Of a stretch of 64,000 nucleotides of DNA, positions 1 through 7,824 are shown piece after piece. The position numbers were made by a program, and so were the translations under genes. Positions within the stretch are counted from its first letter, which is position 1. Every line of letters starts with the position of its first letter. Below the pieces are notes generated by a model. It was not told where the DNA came from and searched no databases. It worked only from the letters and a program-made list of their open reading frames with translations. Origin of the DNA: Pseudomonadota bacterium (GTDB taxonomy: Bacteria; Pseudomonadota; Gammaproteobacteria; Xanthomonadales; Xanthomonadaceae); the NCBI GenBank assembly GCA_023388715.1, contig JAEWFT010000052.1, forward strand, positions 49,230 through 113,229, given 5' to 3'.

Positions 1-167
1 AGGGCGTCAACCGGACCTGGTATGCGGGTGCCTACTGGGGCTGGGGCTTCCATGAGGACGGCATCCGCAGCGGCGTGGGCGTCGCCCGCGGCCTCGGGGT
101 GGCGTGGATGCGCAGCGGCGAGGGCGCGGACGGCCTGCCGGCTCCGGCGCTGGGTGAGGCCGCATGA
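1..167 (+). CDS. FAD-dependent amine-oxidase-like oxidoreductase, C-terminal end (partial)
   Basis: Only the last 54 residues are in the window; the gene begins upstream of position 1 (reading frame starts at base 3). The visible segment TWYAGAYWGWGFHEDGIRSG is the C-terminal FAD-contacting signature of the flavin oxidoreductases that sit next to DUF1365 and cyclopropane-fatty-acid synthase genes. The stop overlaps the next ATG in an ATGA junction at 164-167, which implies translational coupling with the DUF1365 gene. The substrate is unknown; from context it probably acts on membrane fatty acyl chains or a related lipid. The family call rests on this C-terminal motif and on the neighbourhood. 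Confidence 0.75.
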   Translation, partial: GVNRTWYAGAYWGWGFHEDGIRSGVGVARGLGVAWMRSGEGADGLPAPALGEAA

Positions 168-937
168 AAGCGCCGCTATCGAGCGCGCTGTACGAAGGGC
201 AGGTGCGGCACCGCCGCCACCTTCCGCGTGCGCACGCGTTCGCCTACCGCATGGCGCAGCTCTACCTGGACCTGGACGAAGTCGATGCAGTGTTCCGCGA
301 CCGCTGGCTGTGGTCGGTGGAACGCGCCAACCTCGCCAGCTTCCGGCGCGGGGATTTCCTCGGCGACCCGCGGCAACCCTTGGCCGAGGCGGTACGGGAT
401 CGCGTGGAGAAGGCGACCGGCGCGCGACCCACGGGGCCCGTGCGCCTGCTGGCCCACCTGCGCTACGCCGGCTACAGCTTCAACCCGGTCAGCTTCTACT
501 ACTGCCATGACGGCGACGGTGCGCTGCACAGCATCGTCGCTGAGATCACCAATACCCCGTGGAAGGAGCGGCACGCCTACGTGCTGCCCGTGTCCACCGC
601 CGAACGGCGCGGGCGCGCGCTGCACTGGCACTTCGACAAGGCGTTTCACGTCTCGCCGTTCCTGCCGCTTGACCGCCGTTATGCGTGGTCCTTCACCGCG
701 CCGGGCGACGACCTGCGCGTGCACATGGACGTCAGCCGCGGCACCACGCGCGAATTCGACGCGAGCCTCGCGCTGGCGCGCCGTCCCCTGGATGGGCCGG
801 CATTGGCGCGGGTGCTGTGGCGTTACCCCCTGATGACCACCCAGGTGATCGCCGGCATCCACTGGCAGGCACTACGGCTCTGGCTCAAGCGCACCCCCGT
901 CCACGACCATCCTTCCAAGCAGGAAAAACCCGCATGA
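164..937 (+). CDS. DUF1365 domain-containing protein
   Basis: 257 residues, usual family length. Family hallmarks visible are an N-terminal YEGQVRHRRHLPRAHAFAYR segment and a central YSFNPVSFYYC motif around residues 105-115. No signal peptide or clear membrane segment is seen, so it is probably cytoplasmic. The biochemical function of DUF1365 is not established; it almost always lies between an FAD oxidoreductase and a CFA-synthase homologue, as here, so a role in fatty acyl modification is inferred. It overlaps the upstream stop and the downstream start by 4 bp each (ATGA), which places it within one operon. Confidence 0.9.
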   Translation: MKAPLSSALYEGQVRHRRHLPRAHAFAYRMAQLYLDLDEVDAVFRDRWLWSVERANLASFRRGDFLGDPRQPLAEAVRDRVEKATGARPTGPVRLLAHLRYAGYSFNPVSFYYCHDGDGALHSIVAEITNTPWKERHAYVLPVSTAERRGRALHWHFDKAFHVSPFLPLDRRYAWSFTAPGDDLRVHMDVSRGTTREFDASLALARRPLDGPALARVLWRYPLMTTQVIAGIHWQALRLWLKRTPVHDHPSKQEKPA

Positions 938-2199
938 GCAGCGTCATTCGCGCCACGCCCTCCGCATCCCACGGATCCCTGGACCGCGTGCTGCGGCGTC
1001 GCCTGCTGGAACAGCTCGCGGCCCTGCACGGGGGAGAAGTCGACCTGATCGACCACGCCGGAAGCGTGCGCGTGGGCGAGGCGGGCCACGGTGCGCCGAT
1101 CCGCCTGCAGGTGCACGACGCCGGTTTCTACCGGACGCTGGCCGGCAATGGCAGCGTTGGCGCCGCCGAATCCTACATGGACGGCGAGTGGGACTGCAGC
1201 GACCTGGTCGGACTTGTGCGGCTCCTGGTGCGCAATCGCGACCTGCTCGACGGCATGGAGCAGGGCCCGGCGCGGCTAGGCGGCCTCGCCCTGCGCGGCT
1301 GGAACGCGCTGCGCCGCAATACCCGAGGGGGCGCCCGCCGCAACATCGCCGCCCACTACGACCTCGGTAATCCGTTCTTTCGCCTGTTCCTGTCCGACGA
1401 CCTGATGTATTCGTCCGCGCTCTACGCGGGCGCCGACGACAGCCTGGAGGCGGCCTCACAGCGCAAGCTCGCGCGCATCTGCGAGAAACTCCGGCTGGGC
1501 CCGGACGACCACGTGGTCGAGATCGGCACGGGATGGGGTGGCTTTGCCATCCATGCCGCGCGCACCCGCGGCTGCCGGGTGACGACGACCACCATCTCCC
1601 GCGAGCAGCACGCGCTTGCCACGCAGCGTGTCGCGGAGGCAGGCCTGCAGGACCGCGTCACCGTGCTGCTGTCCGACTACCGCGACCTGCAGGGCCAGTA
1701 CGACAAGCTGGTGTCGATCGAGATGATCGAGGCGATCGGCGCGCAGTACATGCCGACCTACTTCGGCACGCTGGGCCGCCTGCTCAAGCCCGACGGCCTT
1801 GCCCTGGTCCAGGCGATCACGATCGAGGACCACCGCTACCAGCGCGCGCTGCGCAGCGTGGACTTCATCAAGCGCCACATCTTCCCCGGTTCGTTCATCC
1901 CGTCGATCGCCGCGATGCTGGAGGCCAAGGCGCGAAGCACCGACCTTGCGCTGCTGCAGCTGGAGGATTTCGGGCCGTCGTACGCGCGCACCCTGCACGA
2001 CTGGCGGCAGCGCTTCCTCGCCAATCGCGAAGCGATCCGCGCGCAGGGCTACGACGAGCGCTTCCTGCGGATGTGGGAGTTCTACCTGGCCTATTGCGAA
2101 GGGGGCTTCATCGAGAGATCGATTGGCGTCGCCCAGCTGCTGATGGCCAAGCCCGGCTATCGCGGCGCGTCCTACCTGCCCGGCGTGATGGAGGCCTGA
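934..2199 (+). CDS. cyclopropane-fatty-acyl-phospholipid synthase family methyltransferase
   Basis: 421 residues. The family transfers a methylene/methyl group from S-adenosylmethionine to the double bond of phospholipid acyl chains at the inner membrane face. The AdoMet-binding motif VEIGTGWGG is at residues 195-203, followed by EMIEAIG (263-269) and YARTLHDWRQRF near the C terminus. I aligned it by eye with the E. coli enzyme from memory. The bicarbonate-site Cys is replaced by Ser161 (in YSSALY) and the active-site His by Gln293 (in LVQAITI), while Glu266 and the later Tyr are kept. It may therefore be a CFA synthase subtype or a methylating enzyme of furan-fatty-acid type rather than a standard Cfa. 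Start at 934 chosen for the ATGA overlap with DUF1365; a longer in-frame extension would overlap that gene. Confidence 0.9.
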   Translation: MSSVIRATPSASHGSLDRVLRRRLLEQLAALHGGEVDLIDHAGSVRVGEAGHGAPIRLQVHDAGFYRTLAGNGSVGAAESYMDGEWDCSDLVGLVRLLVRNRDLLDGMEQGPARLGGLALRGWNALRRNTRGGARRNIAAHYDLGNPFFRLFLSDDLMYSSALYAGADDSLEAASQRKLARICEKLRLGPDDHVVEIGTGWGGFAIHAARTRGCRVTTTTISREQHALATQRVAEAGLQDRVTVLLSDYRDLQGQYDKLVSIEMIEAIGAQYMPTYFGTLGRLLKPDGLALVQAITIEDHRYQRALRSVDFIKRHIFPGSFIPSIAAMLEAKARSTDLALLQLEDFGPSYARTLHDWRQRFLANREAIRAQGYDERFLRMWEFYLAYCEGGFIERSIGVAQLLMAKPGYRGASYLPGVMEA

Positions 2200-2200
2200 G

Positions 2201-2740
2201 GTGGCGTTCTGGGCCAACCTGGTCGGTTACCAGGCCACCTGGCTGCTGGTGGTGTGGAGCGCGGGGCAACAGCGTCCGATGATCGGGATACTGGCCTGCG
2301 TGGTCTTCATCGCGGTGCAGTGGCTGTGCTCGCGCACGCGGGCGGCGGACGCACGGGTGGTACTGGCCGCCGTGGCGTGCGGGCTGGTGGTTGATGGCGG
2401 GCTGGCCGCCAGCGGACTGCTGCAGTACGCCTCGGCCACCCCGGGCCTGGCGGCGCCGTTGTGGATCGTGCTGCTGTGGGCCGCATTCGCGATGACGATG
2501 AACCATTCGATGGCATGGTTCGCGCCGCGTCCGTGGCTGGCGGCGGTCTTCGCGGCGATCGGCGGACCGCTTGCGTATCTTGGCGCCGCGCGCGGGTTCG
2601 ACGCCGTCGCCTTCGCGACTCCCATCTTGGCCGCCTTGGCGACGCTCGCGTTCGCCTGGGCGCTGGCGTTGCCGCTGCTGTTGCGCATCGCCACGCGGCG
2701 CCCCGCTGAACGCCCACTTCCGATCGAGGCCCGCCCATGA
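2201..2740 (+). CDS. DUF2878 domain-containing membrane protein
   Basis: 179 residues with GTG start directly after the preceding stop. It is strongly hydrophobic, with about five or six predicted membrane segments and little soluble sequence, so it is an inner-membrane protein. DUF2878 proteins are typically found in exactly this cluster (FAD oxidoreductase, DUF1365, CFA synthase, DUF1295), but no activity is known. A membrane-embedded lipid-modifying or scaffolding role is inferred from context only. The 3' end overlaps the next ATG by 4 bp. Confidence 0.85.
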   Translation: MAFWANLVGYQATWLLVVWSAGQQRPMIGILACVVFIAVQWLCSRTRAADARVVLAAVACGLVVDGGLAASGLLQYASATPGLAAPLWIVLLWAAFAMTMNHSMAWFAPRPWLAAVFAAIGGPLAYLGAARGFDAVAFATPILAALATLAFAWALALPLLLRIATRRPAERPLPIEARP

Positions 2741-3519
2741 GCGCCTTGCAGCAACTCCTGTTGGTGTGGGTCTTTGCGGCGGCGTGGCAGGGCCTTGCAT
2801 GGGCCTGGCAACAGCGCAACCGCAATGCCGGCATCGTCGACGTCGCATGGGCGTCGGGCCTGGCGGTGGCCGCCGTGCTGGTAGCCGTCACCGGAACCGG
2901 CGCGGCCTTGCCGAGAACCCTCCTGGGGCTGCTGGGCGGGGCCTGGGGCCTGCGTCTGGGATGGCACCTGTGGCAACGCGTGCGCGGCGAGCCCGAGGAC
3001 GGGCGCTACGCCCACTTGCGGCGGCGCTGGGGCGACGCGCCCCTGAAGTGGCTGGGCATGTTCCAGTTCCAGGCGCTGCTGATCGTGCTGTTCTCGTTGC
3101 CGTTCGTGGCGGTGGCCGGCAATCCGGTCCCCACCTGGAACGGATGGTTCGTGGCGGCGATCGCCGTATGGGTGGCCTGCGTCGGCGGGGAGGCGATCGC
3201 CGATGCGCAGCTCGCGCGGTTCCGCGCCGATCCACGCAATGCCGGTAAGACCTGCCGCGCGGGCCTCTGGCGCTATTCGCGCCACCCCAACTATTTCTTC
3301 GAGTGGCTGCACTGGCTCACCTACGTGCTGCTGGCCATCGGTGCCCCGCTGGCCTGGCTGGCTTGGGCCGGGCCACTGGTGATGTACGTGTTCCTGCGCT
3401 GGATCAGCGGCATCCCGTGGACGGAGCAACAGGCGCTGCGCACCCGCGGCGAAGACTATGCGCGCTACCAGCGCACCACCCCCATGCTGTTTCCGTGGTT
3501 CCCCAAGGAGGAACGATGA
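2737..3519 (+). CDS. DUF1295 / steroid 5-alpha-reductase-like membrane protein
   Basis: 260 residues with several membrane segments. The C-terminal part carries the signature of the isoprenylcysteine methyltransferase / 5-alpha-reductase superfamily: GLWRYSRHPNYFFEWLHW at about residues 175-192, then GIPWTEQQ and a terminal RYQRTTPMLFPWFPK. Such proteins are reductases or methyltransferases acting on membrane lipids, with NAD(P)H or AdoMet bound on the cytoplasmic side. In this operon reduction of a modified fatty acyl chain is a reasonable inference. The last codons contain the AAGGAGG ribosome-binding site of the next gene. Confidence 0.85.
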   Translation: MSALQQLLLVWVFAAAWQGLAWAWQQRNRNAGIVDVAWASGLAVAAVLVAVTGTGAALPRTLLGLLGGAWGLRLGWHLWQRVRGEPEDGRYAHLRRRWGDAPLKWLGMFQFQALLIVLFSLPFVAVAGNPVPTWNGWFVAAIAVWVACVGGEAIADAQLARFRADPRNAGKTCRAGLWRYSRHPNYFFEWLHWLTYVLLAIGAPLAWLAWAGPLVMYVFLRWISGIPWTEQQALRTRGEDYARYQRTTPMLFPWFPKEER

Positions 3520-4598
3520 ACGCGACTGCCGATGCCGTTGAACTGTCCAGCGACCAGCCTGCGGCCGGCTTGCTGGGCCTGGCCGAGCGCGGCCTGGTGC
3601 CCGATGCCCTGTTGCGGGCGGGCATCCGCCGGCTGTGCGCCGACCGCCTGCGGCAGGAGCAGGCGGGGGATCCCGGGGTGGCCGAGCGCCGCGCGGCGGC
3701 GCTGATCGCCGAGCTGCGCCGCAGCCCGGTGGCGATCCACACCGATGCGGCCAACCGCCAGCACTACGAGGTGCCGCCGGGGTTCTTCGAACGCTGCCTC
3801 GGGCCGCAGCTGAAGTATTCCGGATGCTATTACCCCACCGGCAGCGAGACGCTGGCGCAGGCCGAGGAAGCGATGCTCGCCCTGTACGCCGAGCGCGCCC
3901 AGTTGGCGGACGGCCAGGACATCCTGGAGCTCGGTTGCGGCTGGGGTTCGCTCACGCTGTGGATGGCGCGCGCGTTCCCGCAGGCCAGCATCACCGCGGT
4001 GTCCAACTCCACCCCGCAGCGCGAGTTCATCGAGGCGCGCTGCCGCGAGCTCGGGCTCTCCAACGTGCGCGTCGTCACCTGCGACGTGAACCGGCTGGCG
4101 CTGCCCGGCGCCTCCTTCGATCGCTGCGTGTCGATCGAGATGTTCGAGCACATGCGCAATTACGCCACCTTGCTCGAGCGGATCTCGGGGTGGCTGCGCG
4201 ACGAGGGCAAGCTGTTCGTGCACATCTTCTGCCACCGCACCCTGCTGTATCCCTTCGAGACCGAGGGGGAGGACAACTGGATGGGGCGCCACTTCTTCAC
4301 CGGCGGGCTGATGCCGGCCGCCGACACCCTGCTCTGGTTCCAGGACGCGATGCGGATCGAGGACCGCTGGCTGATGGATGGGACGCATTACCAGCGCACC
4401 GCCAACCACTGGCTGGCGAACCAGGATTCGCAGCGGGAGGAAGTGATGGCGATCCTGCGTCCTGCCTATGGCGACGCGGCGGAGCTGTGGTTCCAGCGCT
4501 GGCGCATGTTCTGGATGGCATGCGCGGAGCTGTTCGGTTACGAGGAGGGGCAGCAATGGATGGTCGCGCACTACCGCTTCGCGAGGGCCCCGCGATGA
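3516..4598 (+). CDS. second CFA-family / coclaurine N-methyltransferase-like SAM methyltransferase
   Basis: 360 residues. ATG at 3516 is preceded by a strong AAGGAGG Shine-Dalgarno and overlaps the DUF1295 stop. AdoMet motif ILELGCGWGS lies near residues 139-148, with CVSIEMFEHM downstream. The pre-motif YSGCYYPTGSETLAQAEE keeps a Cys near the CFA bicarbonate-site position. The overall type resembles bacterial and plant coclaurine-N-methyltransferase-like proteins more than E. coli Cfa. It is the second enzyme of the superfamily in the same operon, so the two probably act on different substrates or in successive steps. Substrate unknown; a methylated or furan fatty acid product is a plausible inference. 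Confidence 0.85.
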   Translation: MNATADAVELSSDQPAAGLLGLAERGLVPDALLRAGIRRLCADRLRQEQAGDPGVAERRAAALIAELRRSPVAIHTDAANRQHYEVPPGFFERCLGPQLKYSGCYYPTGSETLAQAEEAMLALYAERAQLADGQDILELGCGWGSLTLWMARAFPQASITAVSNSTPQREFIEARCRELGLSNVRVVTCDVNRLALPGASFDRCVSIEMFEHMRNYATLLERISGWLRDEGKLFVHIFCHRTLLYPFETEGEDNWMGRHFFTGGLMPAADTLLWFQDAMRIEDRWLMDGTHYQRTANHWLANQDSQREEVMAILRPAYGDAAELWFQRWRMFWMACAELFGYEEGQQWMVAHYRFARAPR

Positions 4599-5116
4599 AG
4601 CACCTGCTGGCCCTGTTCGCGGCGGGGGCACTGACCGCCTGCGCTTCCACCCCGACCATTCCCCCGGTGGCATCGGTCGACATGCCGCGCTACATGGGCG
4701 ACTGGTACGTGATCGCGCACATTCCCACGTTCTGGGACCGCGATGCGCACGATGCGATCGAGTCCTACCGCCTGGACGATGAGGGCCGCGTCCGCACGAC
4801 CTTCACCTTCCGCAAGGGGTCGTTCGATGCCCCGCTAAAGACCATGCGGCCGGTCGGCACCGTGGTGCCCGGTACCGGCAATGCCGTGTGGGGCATGCAG
4901 TTCGTGTGGCCGATCAAGGCCGAGTTCGTGATCGTGGACGTCGATCCGGCCTATTCGCGCACGATCGTGGGGCGCAGCAAGCGCGATTACGTGTGGCTGA
5001 TGGCGCGCACCCCGCAGCTGCCCAAGGCCGAACTCGACGCGGCGATCGAGCGCATCCGCGGCCTGGGGTACGACACCTCGAAGCTGCGCATGGTCCCGCA
5101 GTCGGGAACGCAGTGA
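4595..5116 (+). CDS. lipocalin family lipoprotein (Blc-like)
   Basis: 173 residues. The N terminus MKHLLALFAAGALTAC is a lipoprotein signal with lipobox LTAC, so it is expected to be membrane-anchored in the envelope. The mature part has the lipocalin G-x-W signature YMGDWYVIAHIP (residues about 31-42) and a C-terminal DTSKLRMVPQ typical of the Blc group. Bacterial lipocalins bind fatty acids or lysophospholipids. Placed at the end of a fatty-acid-modifying operon it could handle modified or damaged acyl chains. ATGA overlap with the methyltransferase gene supports the start. Confidence 0.9.
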   Translation: MKHLLALFAAGALTACASTPTIPPVASVDMPRYMGDWYVIAHIPTFWDRDAHDAIESYRLDDEGRVRTTFTFRKGSFDAPLKTMRPVGTVVPGTGNAVWGMQFVWPIKAEFVIVDVDPAYSRTIVGRSKRDYVWLMARTPQLPKAELDAAIERIRGLGYDTSKLRMVPQSGTQ

Positions 5117-5138
5117 GCGCCGCGCGCGCGGACGCCGC

Positions 5139-6512
5139 ATGAGCCCCGGGATCTTCTGGTTCCGCCGCGACCTGCGGCTGTCCGACCACCCGGCGCTGGA
5201 GCGCGCATGCGCGGAGCACGACGCGCTGCTGCTGGTCTACATCGACGAGCACCCGACGCGCCCCGCGGACGCCTCGCGGGCGTGGCTTGCCCGGTCGCTG
5301 CAGGCGCTGGCGTCGGACATCACCCGGCGCGGTGGCACGCTGCACGTGCTGGAGGGTGCGGCGCACGACGTGCTGCCGCGGCTGGTCACCGGTACCGGCG
5401 CGAGCGCAGTGCATGTTTCCTCGTTGCAGGAGCCCGAGGCGGATGCCGCCGACGCGCGCCTGGCATCGCTGCTCGCAGGGGTAGGGGCGGTGTTGCGGCG
5501 TTCCGGCGGACGCGTGCTGACCGACCCCGATGCGGTCCGCACCCGCAGCGACGCGCCCTATCGCGTGTTCACCCCCTTCCTGAAGGCGGCCCTGCCGGGT
5601 TGGCGCCACCGCCCGCGCCCGGCGCCGGTGCGCTTTACCTCGCTCGCGCTGCCGGCTGGGTTCGCGCGCTCGCGCCTGCCGGAGCTGCGGCCCGCCTGGG
5701 CCCGTGGCTTCTGGCAGGCGTCCACGCCCGGCGAGGCAGGTGCATGGCAGCGCCTCGGCGCGTTCATGGACAGGCTTGACGCCTATCCGCTTGATCGCGA
5801 CCTTCCCGGCGTCGACGGAACCTCGCGGATCTCGCCGCACCTGCATTTCGGCGAGATCGGCGTCGGCGCCGTGCTCGACGCGGTGCGTGCGCAGGGTGGG
5901 CCGGGGATGGACAAGTTCATCGCGGAACTGGGCTGGCGCGAGTTCGCCTACTACGTGTTGCACCACTGGCCAGGCAGTTCCAGTCGCAACTTCAACCCGC
6001 GCTTCGACGTCCTGCCGTGGCGCGATGATCCTCAGGGGCTGGAGGCCTGGCGCCGCGGCCGCACCGGCGTGCCGCTGGTGGATGCCGGCATGCGGCAGCT
6101 GTGGCACGAGGGCTGGATGCACAACCGGGTGCGGATGGTGGTGGCGTCGTGGCTGACCAAGCATCTGGGCGTGCACTGGAGGCAGGGCGCCGACTGGTTC
6201 GCCCGCACCCTGGTCGACGCGGACCTCGCCAGCAACGCGCTGGGCTGGCAGTGGGTCGCAGGCACCGGCGTGGATGCCGCCCCGTATTACCGCATCTTCA
6301 ATCCGGTCACCCAGTCGCGGAAGTTCGACCCCCGCGGTGCCTACATCCGCAGGTGGGTGCCCGAGCTGGCCCGCCTAGATGACGCCGCGATCCACGCGCC
6401 ATGGGAGGCGGGCACGGCCGCGCGCGGCTATCCGGCGCGCCCGTCGATGGACCTTGCCGCCGGGCGCGCGGCGGCGTTGGCGCGCTTGCGCGAGGTGGCT
6501 GCAGCGCCCTGA
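5139..6512 (+). CDS. phrB: deoxyribodipyrimidine photolyase
   Basis: 457 residues, class I CPD photolyase/cryptochrome family. It repairs UV-induced cyclobutane pyrimidine dimers using light captured by an antenna and FADH-. Visible are the N-terminal antenna-domain start FWFRRDLRLSDHPAL, WREFAYYVLHH (FAD domain), GWMHNRVRMVVASWLTKHL, and DLASNALGWQWVAGTGVDA with PYYRIFNP, which form the FAD/Trp-relay region. It follows the lipocalin after 22 bp, probably in the same transcript. Photolyase grouped with CFA-type lipid enzymes recalls light- or singlet-oxygen-induced gene sets (LitR and RpoE-ChrR regulons), though no regulator is in view. Confidence 0.93.
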   Translation: MSPGIFWFRRDLRLSDHPALERACAEHDALLLVYIDEHPTRPADASRAWLARSLQALASDITRRGGTLHVLEGAAHDVLPRLVTGTGASAVHVSSLQEPEADAADARLASLLAGVGAVLRRSGGRVLTDPDAVRTRSDAPYRVFTPFLKAALPGWRHRPRPAPVRFTSLALPAGFARSRLPELRPAWARGFWQASTPGEAGAWQRLGAFMDRLDAYPLDRDLPGVDGTSRISPHLHFGEIGVGAVLDAVRAQGGPGMDKFIAELGWREFAYYVLHHWPGSSSRNFNPRFDVLPWRDDPQGLEAWRRGRTGVPLVDAGMRQLWHEGWMHNRVRMVVASWLTKHLGVHWRQGADWFARTLVDADLASNALGWQWVAGTGVDAAPYYRIFNPVTQSRKFDPRGAYIRRWVPELARLDDAAIHAPWEAGTAARGYPARPSMDLAAGRAAALARLREVAAAP

Positions 6513-6532
6513 GCGGGGCAGCCGGCCCCGCT
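6512..6532. terminator. GC-rich hairpin between convergent phrB and mpg
   Basis: AGCGGGGC (6512-6519) pairs with GCCCCGCT (6525-6532) over a 5-nt loop, overlapping both stop codons. There is no T-tract on either strand, so it is at best a weak or factor-assisted bidirectional terminator. Confidence 0.45.
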
Positions 6533-7142
6533 AGCGGCGCGAGACGTGCGGGCTCCCGGCCACGTACCAGCGCCACGGATGCTCGCGGGCGCGGCTGATG
6601 CCCACGCGCAGGGCCGCCACCGGCTGCGCGGGGGGCGGCGTGCCGTCGTCGAGGATGCGGAAGCCCGCATCGCCGGTGACCAGGTCGGCGCCGTCGAATG
6701 CACCGGTGATGCCCAGCGCCTGGCTGAGCTTGCCCGGCCCGCTGCCGATGTCGCGGTCCCGGGCCGGCGCGCGGCGCGCGGCGCGCATCGCGGGAACGTC
6801 GCCGAGCGGCTCGATCGCGCGCAGCAGCACGCCGACGCCTTCGCCGACCTCGCCGCAGACGGCATTGGTGCCCCAGTGGATGCCGTAGCTGAAGTACACG
6901 TACATGTGCCCCGCCGGGCCGAACATGGTGGCGGTGCGGGGCGTGGGGCCGCGGTAGGAATGCGCGGCGGGATCCTCGGCGCCGCAGTAGGCCTCGACTT
7001 CGACGATGCGGCCGGCGCGGCCGTCGTCGCGCGCGATCACCTTGTTGAGCAGTTCCGGGGCGACCACGCGCGGATCGCGGGCATAGAACGCGCGGGGCAG
7101 CGCCAGCGCTGGTGCAATCGGGCGTGGGGAGGGACGTGGCAT
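6531..7142 (-). CDS. DNA-3-methyladenine glycosylase (AAG/MPG family)
   Basis: 203 residues, typical for the monofunctional alkyladenine glycosylase family that excises 3-methyladenine, 7-methylguanine and hypoxanthine to start base-excision repair. Family motifs are LPRAFYARD near the N terminus, IVEVEAYCGAEDPAAHSYRG (catalytic Glu in EVEAY), MFGPAGHMYVYFSYGIHW, and GSGPGKLSQALGI. It converges with the photolyase gene, giving two direct DNA-repair genes tail to tail. The short Arg/Ser/Pro-rich N terminus is probably disordered. No partner gene is on the same strand. Confidence 0.92.
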   Translation of the reverse strand: MPRPSPRPIAPALALPRAFYARDPRVVAPELLNKVIARDDGRAGRIVEVEAYCGAEDPAAHSYRGPTPRTATMFGPAGHMYVYFSYGIHWGTNAVCGEVGEGVGVLLRAIEPLGDVPAMRAARRAPARDRDIGSGPGKLSQALGITGAFDGADLVTGDAGFRILDDGTPPPAQPVAALRVGISRAREHPWRWYVAGSPHVSRR

Positions 7143-7239
7143 TCCCAGCGTGTTAGCGCACGGCGCGGCAGCAGCCCGTGAAGCGGGGGGATGGCGGCGC
7201 TGGGGGCGGGCCGTTCAGGTGGCGCACGCGGATCGGGCG

Positions 7240-7255
7240 CATACGCATAGGTATG
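7240..7255. promoter_or_regulatory. putative operator/promoter upstream of fabA
   Basis: CATAC (7240-7244) and GTATG (7251-7255) form an interrupted inverted repeat, followed by a -10-like TAGAAT at 7271-7276 and the fabA ATG at 7307. No convincing -35 hexamer is present; the repeat covers the place where it would lie. It could be a binding site for a fatty-acid regulator, but arms of 5 bp are weak evidence. Confidence 0.3.
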
Positions 7256-7306
7256 TCGCGGGCTGCGCCTTAGAATGCGGTGTTGTCCCTCCGACCAGGT
7301 TCCGCA

Positions 7307-7822
7307 ATGTCCCGACCTTCCTCGCTGGATCGCGAGCAACTGCTGGCCTGTGCGCGCGGCGAGATGTTCGGCCCCGGCAACGCCAAGCTGCCGGCGCCAC
7401 CGATGCTGATGTTCGATCGTATTACCACGATCACCGAGGACGGTGGCGCGCATGGCAAGGGCTTCATCCGTGCCGAGCTCGATATCACTCCGGACCTCTG
7501 GTTCTTCGGTTGCCACTTCCTCGGCGACCCGGTCATGCCCGGCTGCCTCGGCGTGGATGCGATGTGGCAGCTGACCGGCTTCTTCCTGCCGTGGCTGGGC
7601 GAGCCGGGCCGCGGCCGGGCACTGGGCGCGGGCGAGATCAAGTTCACCGGGCAGGTGCTGCCCGAGGCCAGGCAGGTCAGCTACGAGATCGACATCCGCC
7701 GCGTCCTGCGCGGTCGCCTGAAGCTGGTGATCGCCGATGGCCGCACCTACGTCGACGGCCGCGAGATCTACACCGCGTCCGACATGCGCGTGGGCCTGTT
7801 CCAGTCGATGGAGGGGATGTGA
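7307..7822 (+). CDS. fabA: 3-hydroxydecanoyl-ACP dehydratase/isomerase
   Basis: 171 residues, the same length class as E. coli FabA. It dehydrates 3-hydroxydecanoyl-ACP and isomerises trans-2 to cis-3-decenoyl-ACP, the branch point to unsaturated fatty acids. The active-site segment WFFGCHFLGDPVMPGCLGVD places the catalytic His at residue 70 and Asp at 84, as in E. coli. Start at 7307 (MSRPSSLDREQL) was chosen by homology; a GTG/ATG extension upstream would add an unconserved tail. FabB follows after 2 bp, the usual fabAB operon. Confidence 0.96.
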   Translation: MSRPSSLDREQLLACARGEMFGPGNAKLPAPPMLMFDRITTITEDGGAHGKGFIRAELDITPDLWFFGCHFLGDPVMPGCLGVDAMWQLTGFFLPWLGEPGRGRALGAGEIKFTGQVLPEARQVSYEIDIRRVLRGRLKLVIADGRTYVDGREIYTASDMRVGLFQSMEGM

Positions 7823-7824
7823 GC

